A stretch of 64,000 nucleotides of DNA from Terriglobia bacterium. GTDB taxonomy: Bacteria; Acidobacteriota; Terriglobia; Terriglobales; Acidobacteriaceae. The stretch spans positions 43,025 to 107,024 of the forward strand of contig JAIQFO010000015.1 of NCBI GenBank assembly GCA_020073215.1, read 5' to 3'. Positions 41,402 to 50,063 of this stretch are shown in pieces. Position numbers and translations under genes: made by a program. Each line of letters opens with the position of its first letter. Position 1 is the stretch's first letter. The notes under the pieces were generated by a model, which did no database searches, was not told the DNA's origin, and saw only the letters and a list, made by a program, of their open reading frames with translations.

Positions 41402-42544
41402 TTGGACTTTCAACTGAACGACGAGCAACTGCACCTGAAGAAGATGGTGCGCGAGTTTGCCGAACGCGAGATTGCACCGAACGTCATGAGGTGGGATGAG
41501 GCCGGCGAATTCCCGCTGGCCACCATCAAGGAACTCGGCAAACTCGGACTGATGGGCATGATATTCCCGCCCGAATACGGTGGCGCGGGCATGGGCTACG
41601 TGGAGTACGTCACGGCCATCGCGGAGTTGTCACGCGTGGACGGCTCGGTGGGGATCATTGTGGCGGCGCATACGTCGCTTTGCTCGAACCACATTTTTCT
41701 CGCGGGCAATGAAGCGCAGAAGAGGAAGTATGTGTCAAAGCTGGCGACGGGCGAATTCATCGGCGCCTGGGGATTGACCGAGCCTTCGGCGGGATCGGAC
41801 GCAGGCAGCGCGCGCATGACGGCGGCGCGGGCGAAGGGCGGATGGGTGCTCAACGGCACCAAGACGTTCATCACCAATGGCCACTATGCGGACGCGCTGG
41901 TCGTGATCGCGGTAACCGATCGCGCGGCGCATACGCATGGGCTTTCGGCGTTCATCGTCGAGAAAGACGCCAAGGGATTTCGTCCGGGGAAAAAGGAAAA
42001 CAAACTTGGCCTCCGCGCCAGCGACACGGCGGAGCTGATCTTCGAAGACTGTTTCGTGCCGGACGCGAACCTGCTAGGCAAGGAAGGCGGTGGCTTCATC
42101 GATGCCATGCGTGTTCTCGATGGCGGACGCATCTCGATTGCCGCGCTCTCGCTCGGTATGGCCGAGGGCGCATACGGCGCAGCCCTGAAGTACTCGAAAG
42201 AGCGGCAGCAATTTGGGCAGGCGATCTCGGAGTTTCAGGCCATCCAGTGGAAGCTGGCCGACATGGCTACGGAAATCGAAGCGGCAAGACTTCTGACGTT
42301 GCGCGCCGCGTCCATGAAAGATGCTGGCAAGAAGACCACGCTGGAATCGTCAATGGCCAAGCTCTACGCCAGCGAAGTAGCGGTGAAGTGCGCCAATGAA
42401 GGGGTGCAAATCCACGGCGGCTATGGGTTCATCAAGGATTACCCAGCGGAGAAGTTTTATCGCGATGTGAAGCTGTGCACGATTGGCGAAGGGACGAGCG
42501 AAATCCAGCGACTGGTGATTGCGCGGCAGTTGCTGAAAGATTAG
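41402..42544 (+). CDS. Acyl-CoA dehydrogenase, short-chain type
   Basis: 380 residues of the FAD acyl-CoA dehydrogenase family. [16 protein letters not shown] and [11 protein letters not shown] are the substrate/FAD segments, [19 protein letters not shown] is typical of the short/branched-chain group, and the catalytic Glu is in [12 protein letters not shown] (about 363). It carries out the first oxidation of beta-oxidation or a branched-chain amino-acid step. The start is TTG 41402 with GGAGG six bases upstream. No operon partners: a kinase pseudogene lies before and a transposase remnant after. Confidence 0.92.
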   Translation: MDFQLNDEQLHLKKMVREFAEREIAPNVMRWDEAGEFPLATIKELGKLGLMGMIFPPEYGGAGMGYVEYVTAIAELSRVDGSVGIIVAAHTSLCSNHIFLAGNEAQKRKYVSKLATGEFIGAWGLTEPSAGSDAGSARMTAARAKGGWVLNGTKTFITNGHYADALVVIAVTDRAAHTHGLSAFIVEKDAKGFRPGKKENKLGLRASDTAELIFEDCFVPDANLLGKEGGGFIDAMRVLDGGRISIAALSLGMAEGAYGAALKYSKERQQFGQAISEFQAIQWKLADMATEIEAARLLTLRAASMKDAGKKTTLESSMAKLYASEVAVKCANEGVQIHGGYGFIKDYPAEKFYRDVKLCTIGEGTSEIQRLVIARQLLKD

Positions 42545-42639
42545 ATCTCATCTCCCGCGAACGGCTGAAGGATTCGATTCTGGTTTAGGTTGGTTGATCC
42601 CCCCTGTATCCGGTCTTTTGGAATCAAAGACTTAGCGAT

Positions 42640-42697
42640 AGTTTTCTCCAGGTCTTTGAGGAATAAGGAGTTACCTGTAAGGTCTTTATTTATCAAT
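42640..42697. repeat. Direct repeat, left copy, flanking the transposase fragment
   Basis: Begins AGTTTTCTCCAGGTCTTTGA and continues with AATAAGGA, TTA and TGTAA blocks. It aligns without gaps to the copy at 43221-43278 (about 75% identical), 581 bases away. Confidence 0.75.
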
Positions 42698-42759
42698 ACT
42701 TTGCGCAGTTTGATCAATAAATAACTGACAAATCGGCGAAACTGTGACAGAGTATATCC

Positions 42760-43185
42760 ATGAGCGCGATGCGGATGGTCAGGCGAAACTTTTCTGGGCT
42801 GGAGCGACGGCGGATGGAGGCGGCACGGCTGCTTCGGGAGGGCTTGTGGCAGGCGGAGGTGGCGCGGCGGCTGGGGGTCCGGCGGCAGTCGGTGGGCGAG
42901 TGGGCGAAGAAGATCCGGCGGGGAGGGGCATGGGCCCTGAAGGCGGGACGGCTGGGAAGACCGCGAAAGCTTCATGCAGAGCAATTGAAGCAGGTGGAGA
43001 AACAGTTGCGGCGGGGTCCGCAGGTGATGCGGTCGAGGAAGTGGACGGTGCGGCGGGTAGGGGAGTTGATTGAGCGGGAGTGCCGCGTGCGGTATTGCGC
43101 GGCCGGGGCTTGGGGAGTGTTGCGCGGGATGGGGTGGAGGTGGAGGGGCGGGGGGATGGGGTGGGGGAGGAAGGGCAGAACTTAG
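42760..43185 (+). pseudogene. IS630-type transposase, N-terminal helix-turn-helix fragment
   Basis: 141 codons. The first 110 residues are the paired helix-turn-helix of IS630-family transposases (ARLLREGLWQAEVARRLGVR, RQSVGEWAKKIRRGGAWALK, then RKWTVRRVGELIERECRVRY and AAGAWGVLRGMGWRW). The DDE catalytic domain that should follow is missing; instead a Gly/Arg-rich run and a stop follow. Arg and Trp are abundant and codon choice is more GC-biased than in neighbours. Direct repeats flank it at 42640 and 43221. No intact inverted repeats were seen, so it is a dead remnant. Confidence 0.7.
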
Positions 43186-43220
43186 GGGGCAGAGGTGCCC
43201 GCCCAGGCCCGCCCGCCGAC

Positions 43221-43278
43221 AGTTTTCGCCAGGTCTTTGAGAAATAAGGACTTATGTGTAAAGTATTTCTCTGTCAAC
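43221..43278. repeat. Direct repeat, right copy, flanking the transposase fragment
   Basis: Begins AGTTTTCGCCAGGTCTTTGA; see the copy at 42640-42697. The words ACTTAG...GCGAT precede the left copy and follow the right copy, suggesting a longer repeating unit. Confidence 0.75.
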
Positions 43279-43330
43279 GACTTAGAGCGATTTCCGGTAG
43301 CGTTCTAATAGTGCTAGAGCACGGCCGGTT

Positions 43331-43558
43331 TCAAGCGCTCCGCCGTTTTTGCTCTCCCTTCGATTCTTGCCTTGAGGACACGCCCCGTGAAATGCGGTCC
43401 ATATGTGTCGCTTTGTCTTCTGGCCATTCGCCCGAAGGAGGTGGCGCAATCTGGTCGCTTCTGGTCTTTTTTGTAAACCATGTCAGCAGTGTCAAGACGA
43501 CGATGCCGAGGACGGCAAAAAAGATCAGTTTCACGACGATATGCAGCAGAAGAGACAT
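43331..43558 (-). CDS. Small single-pass membrane protein of unknown function
   Basis: 75 residues: one N-terminal membrane helix (HIVVKLIFFAVLGIVVLTLL), then a polar, basic cytoplasmic or periplasmic tail with SRGVSSRQESKGEQKRR. GGAG lies about 11 bases before ATG 43558. An open frame on the plus strand overlaps it, but the hydrophobic helix and RBS favour this one. I recognise no family. Confidence 0.45.
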   Translation of the reverse strand: MSLLLHIVVKLIFFAVLGIVVLTLLTWFTKKTRSDQIAPPPSGEWPEDKATHMDRISRGVSSRQESKGEQKRRSA

Positions 43559-43782
43559 TAGGTCCGCTCCGACTGGTAGTAGCGGTCTGTCGATCTTCTA
43601 TTAGGGTCGATTATACTGCCGGTTGGGTAACGCTAGTGGCCCTAAGAGTGCGTTGACGGACCGGCAAATCAGAAGCGGTAAAGAGTACTGCGGCCGGCTC
43701 CAAGACAATCGTGGCGAGGCGTTCTCCGTTGGATTGTCGCTGTACGGTGAATTGCCATTTACGCAAGCACAAGGGAACTGCG

Positions 43783-44130
43783 ATGATCACCGGAGTCCAC
43801 GTCATCGTTTACAGCAAGGACCCTGAGGCGGACCGCGCCTTCTTCCGTGATGTCCTCAAATTTCCCGCGGTGGACGCCGGTCATGGCTGGCTCATCTTTG
43901 CGCTGCCGCCTGCGGAAGCAGCGTTTCATCCCTCCGAGAAGAACGACCTGCACGAACTGTACTTCATGTGCGACGACCTGAAGGCGACGATGAAATCGCT
44001 GCAAGGGAAGAAAGTGAAGTGCGGTCCGGTGACAGAGCAGCGCTGGGGCACTTTGACCACGATCTCACTCCCCGGAGGCGGGAAGATCGGACTCTACCAG
44101 CCCAAGCATCCGACGGCGATCGGGCGCTAA
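43783..44130 (+). CDS. VOC (glyoxalase/bleomycin-resistance) family protein
   Basis: 115 residues, one vicinal-oxygen-chelate domain: ITGVHVIVYSKDPEADRAFF at the start, FRDVLKFPAVDAGHGWLIFA, LHELYFMCDDLKATMKSL, and GGKIGLYQPKHP at the end. Candidate metal ligands are His near 5 and Glu near 55. VOC members include glyoxalases, dioxygenases and resistance proteins; the substrate here is unknown. ATG 43783 is preferred (AGGGA upstream) over an in-frame upstream start. Confidence 0.85.
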   Translation: MITGVHVIVYSKDPEADRAFFRDVLKFPAVDAGHGWLIFALPPAEAAFHPSEKNDLHELYFMCDDLKATMKSLQGKKVKCGPVTEQRWGTLTTISLPGGGKIGLYQPKHPTAIGR

Positions 44131-44230
44131 TACGCTCAAAGAGTAGACTATGTCGTGGTGGTCGCACTGATTATTTGGAGTAGCGACGGCAGAAGAGTCA
44201 ACGGTCCCGATCACTCAGGACGAGCGCACG

Positions 44231-44662
44231 ATGGCTACCTTGGCTCATGCCTTGCAGGTAGTTGGCTGGTGGATTGCCCCCCTCATCATTTTTCTGGTCC
44301 AGCGCAAATCGCGTTTTGTTTCTTTTCACGCGCTCCAGGCATTGCTTCTGCAGATTGCGTATCTGATCGTGATGATGGGCTTTATGGTTCTCTGGTTCGC
44401 TGCTTTTTTCGGGATCATGGTCCACCAGCACGGAAGTGACAATGCTCCTCCCCCGGCGTTCTTCATCATGGTGCCTTTCATCTGGCTGGGCTTCATGGGT
44501 ATGTTTGCCACCGTTCTAGTGATCGCAATCGTTTACGCGATCAAAGCCGGACGCGGTGAGTGGGCTAACTATCCGGTTCTAGGGAAAATCGCTCGCCGCA
44601 TTTTGAAAATGAACGAGACAGACCCCATTCCGGTTTCGTCCAATGCCAATCCGGTCGGCTAG
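44231..44662 (+). CDS. DUF4870 (Tic20-like) membrane protein
   Basis: 143 residues with four predicted helices (ALQVVGWWIAPLIIFLVQ, FVSFHALQALLLQIAYLIVM, FIMVPFIWLGFMGMFATVLV). The signature FVSFHALQALLLQI is that of DUF4870 proteins; their function is unknown. Start: ATG 44231. The same frame is open further upstream and reads ITQDERT just before the Met, which is how DUF4870 proteins normally begin (DERT followed by the first helix), yet no ATG, GTG or TTG is available there. The true start may be a rare codon (ATC 44210) or the upstream start may be lost. Confidence 0.85.
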   Translation: MATLAHALQVVGWWIAPLIIFLVQRKSRFVSFHALQALLLQIAYLIVMMGFMVLWFAAFFGIMVHQHGSDNAPPPAFFIMVPFIWLGFMGMFATVLVIAIVYAIKAGRGEWANYPVLGKIARRILKMNETDPIPVSSNANPVG

Positions 44663-44758
44663 TTTCCATAAGGGACTCAAGCACTTCATTAGACTCCGGC
44701 GTACCTTCGTGATTGCGGCGTTGTTGCGCCGGAAAAGCTGCCTGTACAGATTCGTCCA

Positions 44759-45736
44759 GTGCTTTACACTAATCCGTTGACCCGAAATCTCGAATCAACG
44801 ATTGGGTTGCTCCGCACCGGTGACCCGCGCTCCCTCGCCCGCGCCATCACCGCCGTGGAGAATCGCTCTCCCGGCTGGTCCGAACTGCTCAAGGCGCTCT
44901 TCCCGCATACGGGCAAGGCGCGAGTCATCGGACTGACGGGCGCCCCCGGATCGGGCAAGAGCACGCTGGTCGATCAGCTTGCCAAGCACTATCGCAAAGC
45001 AAATCAAACCGTCGGCATCATCGCGGTCGACCCCACCAGCCCCTACACCGGCGGGGCGATTCTCGGCGACCGCATACGCATGCAGGATCACTACAGCGAC
45101 CCGGGAATCTACATCCGCAGCATGGCCACCCGCGGATCGCTCGGCGGCTTGGCGCGCGCCACCGCGGATGCGGCCACCGTGCTCGACGCTTCGGGGCGCG
45201 ACTTGATCATGATCGAAACGGTGGGCGTTGGGCAGGACGAAGTCGACATTGTGCGGCTGGCCGATGTCACCATCGTGATTCTTGTGCCGGGTATGGGCGA
45301 CGATGTGCAGACGATCAAAGCCGGAATCATGGAAATCGCCGACATCTTTGTGATTAACAAAAGCGACCGCGAGGGCGCCGAGCGCGTGGAGCGCGAGATT
45401 CGCGCCATGCAATCGCTGGCCACGCGCAACGACCACTGGACGCCGCCGATCGTCAAGACGGTTGCCAGCGAGGGCGTGGGAACTGCAGAGTTGGCGGCAG
45501 CCATCGCCGGCTACGAGGCCTACCTGAAGAAAGAAAACCTGGTCCTCAAGAAGAACGTCGAGAACTGGCAGGGGCGGCTGGTCGAGATGCTGCGCGATGC
45601 CATGCTCGAAAAGGCACGCGCTCAGATGGACGGCGGCAGCCTCGAGCGGTACGCCGCCGAAATCGCCGCGCACAAGCGCGATCCGTATTCGCTGGTGGAG
45701 GAGATTGTCGGCGGCGCAGAACGCGATGGTGAATGA
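44759..45736 (+). CDS. meaB: Methylmalonyl-CoA mutase-associated GTPase
   Basis: 325 residues of the MeaB/ArgK G3E P-loop GTPase family. It has Walker A GAPGSGKS (61-68), the switch region VDPTSPYTGGAILGDRIRM, the metal-binding ETVGVGQDEVDI and the base motif NKSD. MeaB guards and loads adenosylcobalamin into methylmalonyl-CoA mutase. GTG 44759 is the start. A small membrane-protein gene and methylmalonyl-CoA epimerase follow on the same strand (3-base gap, then a 17-base overlap), so the three form an operon of propionate/methylmalonyl metabolism; the mutase itself is outside the window. Confidence 0.93.
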   Translation: MLYTNPLTRNLESTIGLLRTGDPRSLARAITAVENRSPGWSELLKALFPHTGKARVIGLTGAPGSGKSTLVDQLAKHYRKANQTVGIIAVDPTSPYTGGAILGDRIRMQDHYSDPGIYIRSMATRGSLGGLARATADAATVLDASGRDLIMIETVGVGQDEVDIVRLADVTIVILVPGMGDDVQTIKAGIMEIADIFVINKSDREGAERVEREIRAMQSLATRNDHWTPPIVKTVASEGVGTAELAAAIAGYEAYLKKENLVLKKNVENWQGRLVEMLRDAMLEKARAQMDGGSLERYAAEIAAHKRDPYSLVEEIVGGAERDGE

Positions 45737-45739
45737 CGA

Positions 45740-46123
45740 ATGTCCCAATGGCTCAGGTCGAACAAGGCAAACACGCTGTTCCTCTATTCAGCCTGGGTCG
45801 TTGTATGCGTGGGGATATTCTTTATCTTCATGATGACTCCGTGGTTTTCAGAAATCGAGGCGCGGCCGAGGGCTGACCTGACTTTGCGGATATTGGTTTC
45901 CCCTTTGGCAATTCTCGCCGCGCCGGCCTCGCTAATTATCTTGTTTGGTATGGCGGTTTTCTGTTTGCGCGAGGATCGCTCCCCGGTCAGCGCCAAGGTG
46001 TTCTGGTTCATCATGTTCTTCGCGACTGCATGTTTCGGGGCAGTAGCCTACTACTTCAGCGTCTACAGAAAACAAGTACCGTTAAGCCATAGCAGGAAGG
46101 CAATTCATGGAATTCAGCATTGA
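45740..46123 (+). CDS. Small membrane protein of unknown function between meaB and mce
   Basis: 127 residues with three predicted helices (FLYSAWVVVCVGIFFIFMMT, LVSPLAILAAPASLIILFGM, VFWFIMFFATACFGAVAYYF) and a basic tail. It begins 3 bases after meaB and overlaps the epimerase gene by 17 bases, so it is probably co-transcribed and translationally linked. I know no family. Its conservation in meaB-mce loci of relatives would be a useful test. Confidence 0.75.
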   Translation: MSQWLRSNKANTLFLYSAWVVVCVGIFFIFMMTPWFSEIEARPRADLTLRILVSPLAILAAPASLIILFGMAVFCLREDRSPVSAKVFWFIMFFATACFGAVAYYFSVYRKQVPLSHSRKAIHGIQH

Positions 46124-46508
46124 TCATCTCGGCATCGCCGTAAAGTCGCTGGCGGCGGCGAAGTCCATTTACGAAAAGCTCGGGCTGAGCGTTTCTCCGG
46201 AAGAAACCGTCGCGGCGGAAAGCGTTCGACTGGTGATGGTGCCCGTGGGCGAGAGCCGGTTAGAGTTGCTGGAAGCGACTGCGGACGATTCGACCATCGC
46301 CCGGTTCATCGCCAAGCACGGCGAGGGACTGCATCACGTTTGCATGCGCGTTCCGGACCTGGCAGCCGCGGTTGCGAAATTGAAGCGCGACGGCGTACGC
46401 CTGGTATCGAATGAGATCAAGACGGGCGCGGGCGGCCATCGTTATGTGTTCGTGCATCCGCAGAGCACGGCGGGCGTGCTGCTGGAACTGGTCGAGGGAC
46501 ACCACTGA
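46107..46508 (+). CDS. mce: Methylmalonyl-CoA epimerase
   Basis: 133 residues of the VOC fold. Metal ligands fit epimerase: His7 (IDHLGIAV), His near 72 (GEGLHHVCMRV) and Glu near 129 (LLELVEG). It converts (S)- to (R)-methylmalonyl-CoA ahead of the mutase. ATG 46107 overlaps the end of the upstream gene. With meaB 1.3 kb upstream this supports a methylmalonyl-CoA pathway linking propionyl-CoA and succinyl-CoA. Confidence 0.92.
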   Translation: MEFSIDHLGIAVKSLAAAKSIYEKLGLSVSPEETVAAESVRLVMVPVGESRLELLEATADDSTIARFIAKHGEGLHHVCMRVPDLAAAVAKLKRDGVRLVSNEIKTGAGGHRYVFVHPQSTAGVLLELVEGHH

Positions 46509-46510
46509 TT

Positions 46511-46584
46511 TGTAATTGGTAATTGGTAATTTCAAGCTTGAACTCGCAGTTTCTAAAGATTGCAAATTGCCGATTACAAATGCT
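46511..46584. repeat. Dispersed AT-rich inverted repeat (TTGTAATTGGTAATT)
   Basis: TTTGTAATTGGTAATTGGTA on the left pairs loosely with AAATTGCCGATTACAAA on the right, about 35 bases apart. It fills the space between the epimerase gene and tsaB. Confidence 0.65.
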
Positions 46585-46592
46585 CCGGGCTT

Positions 46593-47273
46593 ATGCTCAT
46601 TCTCGCCGCTGATACATCGGGTAAGCAAGGCAGCATCGCTCTAGCCGAATGCGGAACCGGCGGCTGCGCGGTCGTCGAACTCGTCCCGCTCACTGGAGGC
46701 ACGTTTTCGGCACAACTGGTGCCGCAGATCGCAGCGCTGCTCGAAAAGCACGGACACTGCAAGAGCGAGCTGGGCGGATTCGCCGTGGCGTCCGGTCCGG
46801 GTTCGTTCACCGGACTACGGGTCGGCCTGGCGGCGATCAAAGCGCTGGCCGAAGTCCTGCGCCAGCCGATTGCAGCGGTTTCCCTGCTGGAAGCGGTGGC
46901 GTCGAGCGGCGCAGCGCGTGGCCGGGTTCTCGCGGCGCTCGATGCGGGCCGGGGTGAAGTCTATGCCGGCGACTACGAACTCGGCCCGGACATTCCCACG
47001 CACGGCCGAATGCACGGCGAGCGCCTGCTGAGCCGGGAAGAGTTTGTTGCCGAGGCCGCGGGGAAGGCGGTGGTCACGCCCGATGCCATGTTGGCTGAAA
47101 TCGCCCGGGCTGCGGGAATTCCGGTTGAGCGGATCGAGTATCCGAACAGCGGAGTGATTGCCCGGCTGGGTTGGGAGCATCTGAAGCGGGGCGAGACGGT
47201 GAGTCCTGAAGAACTGGAAGCTAACTACATCCGCCATTCCGACGCCGAAATTTTCTCAAAGCCGGCGCGGTGA
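46593..47273 (+). CDS. tsaB: tRNA threonylcarbamoyladenosine biosynthesis protein TsaB
   Basis: 226 residues of the TsaB/YeaZ branch of the ASKHA fold. MLILAADTSGKQGSIALAE opens the protein, followed by SGPGSFTGLRVGLAAIKALA (the TsaB hallmark) and LDAGRGEVYAGDYEL. TsaB pairs with TsaD and TsaE to make t6A37 in ANN-decoding tRNAs. ATG 46593 is preferred to an upstream in-frame ATG inside the AT-rich repeat. It is followed by rimI, a very common neighbour; tsaE lies 12 kb downstream. Confidence 0.93.
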   Translation: MLILAADTSGKQGSIALAECGTGGCAVVELVPLTGGTFSAQLVPQIAALLEKHGHCKSELGGFAVASGPGSFTGLRVGLAAIKALAEVLRQPIAAVSLLEAVASSGAARGRVLAALDAGRGEVYAGDYELGPDIPTHGRMHGERLLSREEFVAEAAGKAVVTPDAMLAEIARAAGIPVERIEYPNSGVIARLGWEHLKRGETVSPEELEANYIRHSDAEIFSKPAR

Positions 47274-47289
47274 GGGAGTTCGGTGCGCA

Positions 47290-47351
47290 GCCCCTAAAGG
47301 GGCGTCTGATTCTGAAGAATTTGCGGTATCGCTAAAGCGATACCCTGATAC
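47290..47351. repeat. 62-bp double-hairpin repeat family B, intergenic copy
   Basis: GCCCCTAAAGGGGC then GCGGTATCGCTAAAGCGATA and CCCTGATAC, ordered and spaced as in the inverted copy at 419-480 inside the CHAT gene. Located between tsaB and rimI. Confidence 0.88.
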
Positions 47352-47423
47352 GAACCTTGATCGAAACCGTTTTCCTGGGTAGAAAGCCGTTTTCCTGCCA
47401 GTCCCTTGAGACTGTCACCATCC

Positions 47424-47867
47424 ATGCCCTTGGCCATCCGATCCGCTGCGTTGAACGATGTGCCGCCGATTCTTGCTATCGAACAACAGGCTCCGAGCGC
47501 CGCTCACTGGACCCGCGAGCAGTACAACCAGCTGGTGAGCAGCGGAGTTGTTCTGGTCGCCGAGGAAGCAGGCCGGCTTTGCGGATTTGTGTGCGCACAG
47601 GCGGTCGCAGGCGAGTGGGAGATCGAGAACGTGGTGGTGGCCGCCGGACTCCTCCGCCGGGGTATCGCCAACGAGTTGATACGGGCCCTGATTCGGCGCG
47701 CGAAAGATGAGGCGGCGTCAGCGCTTCTGCTCGAAGTCCGCGAATCGAACTTGGCCGCTCGCGGGCTGTACGAAAAACACGGATTTCGCGAGGTTGGCCG
47801 ACGCCCGACGTACTACGAAAATCCGGCGGAAGATGCGATTCTTTACACGCTCCGGTTGGAGCCCTGA
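47424..47867 (+). CDS. rimI: Ribosomal protein S18 alanine N-acetyltransferase-like GNAT
   Basis: 147 residues. The GNAT acetyl-CoA signature is LLRRGIANELIRALI (Q/RxxGxG/A), with EIENVVVA before it and LEVRESNLAARGLYEKHGF after it, a segment typical of RimI. It would acetylate the N-terminus of S18. ATG 47424 chosen; a TTG at 47406 is possible. It follows tsaB at 150 bases, with a repeat in between. Confidence 0.88.
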   Translation: MPLAIRSAALNDVPPILAIEQQAPSAAHWTREQYNQLVSSGVVLVAEEAGRLCGFVCAQAVAGEWEIENVVVAAGLLRRGIANELIRALIRRAKDEAASALLLEVRESNLAARGLYEKHGFREVGRRPTYYENPAEDAILYTLRLEP

Positions 47868-48109
47868 CCCAGCGCCGCGACCGCGTGATTGCTACCACTT
47901 TCGACGCGAGTGTGCTGGTGGAACACCGGGCGCTCGCCCGTCCCTCCGACGTATTTTGCACCATTTTGTGGTCAACTTTGGTACTGCCGAGCCCCCTGAC
48001 CCACGGTGGAATCTATCTTTCCGCGAACTATGAAATCCCATTGAACCGCTACCAATTCCTGTGGTACTTTTTAATCGAGACGTAACAAACAGCAGGAGGT
48101 CTAGCAAGG

Positions 48110-48328
48110 ATGCTGACTCCAAGAGACCAACTCCTGACCGGTCATGATCAATTCCAGCGACTGGTTCAGGAGCACTCGCAATACTCCCAAAGGCTGGAAT
48201 CCCTCACCCAAAAGCGATACCTCACCGACGACGAAAAACTGGAAGAAGTGCGGCTGAAGAAACTGAAGCTGCGCTTGAAAGACCAGATGCAGAGTCTGGA
48301 GATGCAGTTCCAGCGGCAGTCCGCCTAG
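48110..48328 (+). CDS. DUF465 (YdcH-like) small protein
   Basis: 72 residues, one predicted helical hairpin: FQRLVQEHSQYSQRLESLTQ, a turn at KRYLTDDEKLEEV, then LKKLKLRLKDQMQSLEMQFQ. This is the DUF465 pattern; function unknown. Strong RBS (AGGAGG) before ATG 48110 and a good terminator at 48403-48426 mark it as a single-gene unit that is probably well expressed. Confidence 0.88.
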   Translation: MLTPRDQLLTGHDQFQRLVQEHSQYSQRLESLTQKRYLTDDEKLEEVRLKKLKLRLKDQMQSLEMQFQRQSA

Positions 48329-48402
48329 AGGACAGGCCTGAGGAGTCGGGCCGGAATCGCAAGAATAACGCAGGGTCTCACCAGACCCATGTCATCCCGC
48401 AG

Positions 48403-48426
48403 GGCGCTTGTAAGCGCCTTTTTTTA
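48403..48426 (+). terminator. Intrinsic terminator after the DUF465 gene
   Basis: GGCGCTTGTAAGCGCC perfect hairpin followed by seven T residues. Confidence 0.9.
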
Positions 48427-48487
48427 TTGCAGTTATGTAGAACGCGGCAGCCTCGCTCTACTCGCTCTATAATCATTCTGAATTCCC

Positions 48488-49171
48488 ATGGTGCGCGACG
48501 GCTATTTCTATGGTGCGGGATGCCTGCTGGCTGCGGTCATTGTCGCGTGGCTGGCGGCTTGGCCTTACGCCGTCCCGCTGGTGCTGCTGGCAGCGTTCTT
48601 TCTGTGGTTTTTCCGCGATCCGGAGCGCCAGATTCCCACCGTACCCGGAGCCCTGGTTTCGCCTGGAGATGGCAAGGTGACCGATGTTTCGGTGGTGGCT
48701 TCGGGCGCGACGTCCCCCGGATCCCGCCGCAACCGGATCAGCATTTTTCTTAGCGTGTTCGATGTGCATGTGAACCGCTCGCCGATTGCGGGCGTGATCC
48801 GCGACGTGCGCTATCAGCGCGGAAAGTTTCTCAACGCTATGGGGGCGCATTCGGCGGAAGAGAACGAACAGAATATCGTCACCGTCGAAGGCGATGGCCG
48901 TACCGTTGTCTTCAAGCAGATCGCCGGGCTGATCGCGCGCCGTATTGTTTTTAATCTTAAAGTGGGAGACCGTGTGGCCTGCGGCCAGCGGGTTGGGCTG
49001 ATCAAGTTTGGCTCGCGCGTGGATGTTCTGTTCGATTGCGATGCTGCCATCCAGGTAAAGCCGGGCGATCGGGTAAAGGGAGGGGCGACCATCCTCGCGC
49101 TCTTGCCCGTTGTGCGACCAACGACCCAGCCGGTTCATGCCGGCGGGGCCGGGGAGACGGAGGCGGATTGA
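48488..49171 (+). CDS. psd: Phosphatidylserine decarboxylase proenzyme
   Basis: 227 residues of the short PSD class. N-terminal hydrophobic helices ([28 protein letters not shown]) precede the catalytic part: [29 protein letters not shown] (catalytic His) and [10 protein letters not shown], where self-cleavage before Ser176 makes the pyruvoyl group. It decarboxylates phosphatidylserine to phosphatidylethanolamine. ATG 48488 is the first codon of a tight operon psd-pssA-Asd-like-lptE-unknown-holA. A TATAAT at 48468-48473 may be part of its promoter. Confidence 0.93.
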   Translation: MVRDGYFYGAGCLLAAVIVAWLAAWPYAVPLVLLAAFFLWFFRDPERQIPTVPGALVSPGDGKVTDVSVVASGATSPGSRRNRISIFLSVFDVHVNRSPIAGVIRDVRYQRGKFLNAMGAHSAEENEQNIVTVEGDGRTVVFKQIAGLIARRIVFNLKVGDRVACGQRVGLIKFGSRVDVLFDCDAAIQVKPGDRVKGGATILALLPVVRPTTQPVHAGGAGETEAD

Positions 49172-49187
49172 ATAGGAAGGCAGGAAC

Positions 49188-50063
49188 ATGGAAGAGCTAG
49201 AGCCGCGTCGTCGTGAATCGGACCGTCCGCGCGGAAAATTGCGCAAGGGTATGTACATACTGCCCTCGCTGTTCACGACCGCGAATATCGCAGCCGGGTT
49301 CTACGCCATTCTGCAGACCGTGCATGGCACCACGGGAGAAGCCTGGCACTTGGACTTCGCCGCCAAGGCCATCGGCTTTGCCGTATTGTTTGACGGCCTG
49401 GACGGCCGCATCGCGCGCCTGACCCACACCGCCAGCGATTTCGGAAGGGAACTGGATTCGCTGGCCGACGTAATCGCCTTCGGCGTCGCTCCGGCACTAC
49501 TTGCCTGGATGTGGGGGTTCCATCTGTTGCCGGTGGTGATTGCCCCTGATCTGCATTTGAAGATCACGCAACTGGGCTCGATCGCCTGCTTCGCTTTTCT
49601 CATGGCGGGTGCGAGCCGGTTGGCGCGTTTCAACATTACCAAGAATCCGCAGCCCTCGAATCCGGGACGCCCGGGGAAGAAATATTTCGTGGGCATGCCG
49701 ATTCCCGCCGGCGCGGGAGTCATTGCAGCGGTGGTGCACTTCTCTGGCGGTGCGCCTGTGACTTCCTGGTGGACGGCAATGAGCTGGCTGCTGATGGTTG
49801 TGGTGGTCGGGTATCTGATGGTCAGCACGTGGCGTTTCTACAGCTTTAAAGACATTGATTTTCGTTCGCGCCGCCCCTTCCGCCTGATCGTGATATTTGG
49901 CATCGTAGGCGCGTCGATCTGGTTCTTTTCCCGGCCCGCGCTTTTCGCCATCGCGATTTTATACATGGCTTCCGGCGTCTTATGGCGGCTGCAGTGGATC
50001 TTCCACCGCAAGACTCCGCCGTCGTCGCCTCCGCCGTACCGGGAGGCATCGCCGACACCATGA
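49188..50063 (+). CDS. pssA: CDP-diacylglycerol-serine O-phosphatidyltransferase
   Basis: 291 residues with about eight membrane helices. The CDP-alcohol phosphotransferase motif is complete: D72-G-R-I-A-R77, then G86, D90 and D94 (DGRIARLTHTAS and FGRELDSLAD). It makes phosphatidylserine from CDP-diacylglycerol and serine, the substrate of Psd encoded 16 bases upstream. The C-terminal tail is Pro/Arg-rich. Its TGA overlaps the next start (ATGA). Confidence 0.93.
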   Translation: MEELEPRRRESDRPRGKLRKGMYILPSLFTTANIAAGFYAILQTVHGTTGEAWHLDFAAKAIGFAVLFDGLDGRIARLTHTASDFGRELDSLADVIAFGVAPALLAWMWGFHLLPVVIAPDLHLKITQLGSIACFAFLMAGASRLARFNITKNPQPSNPGRPGKKYFVGMPIPAGAGVIAAVVHFSGGAPVTSWWTAMSWLLMVVVVGYLMVSTWRFYSFKDIDFRSRRPFRLIVIFGIVGASIWFFSRPALFAIAILYMASGVLWRLQWIFHRKTPPSSPPPYREASPTP

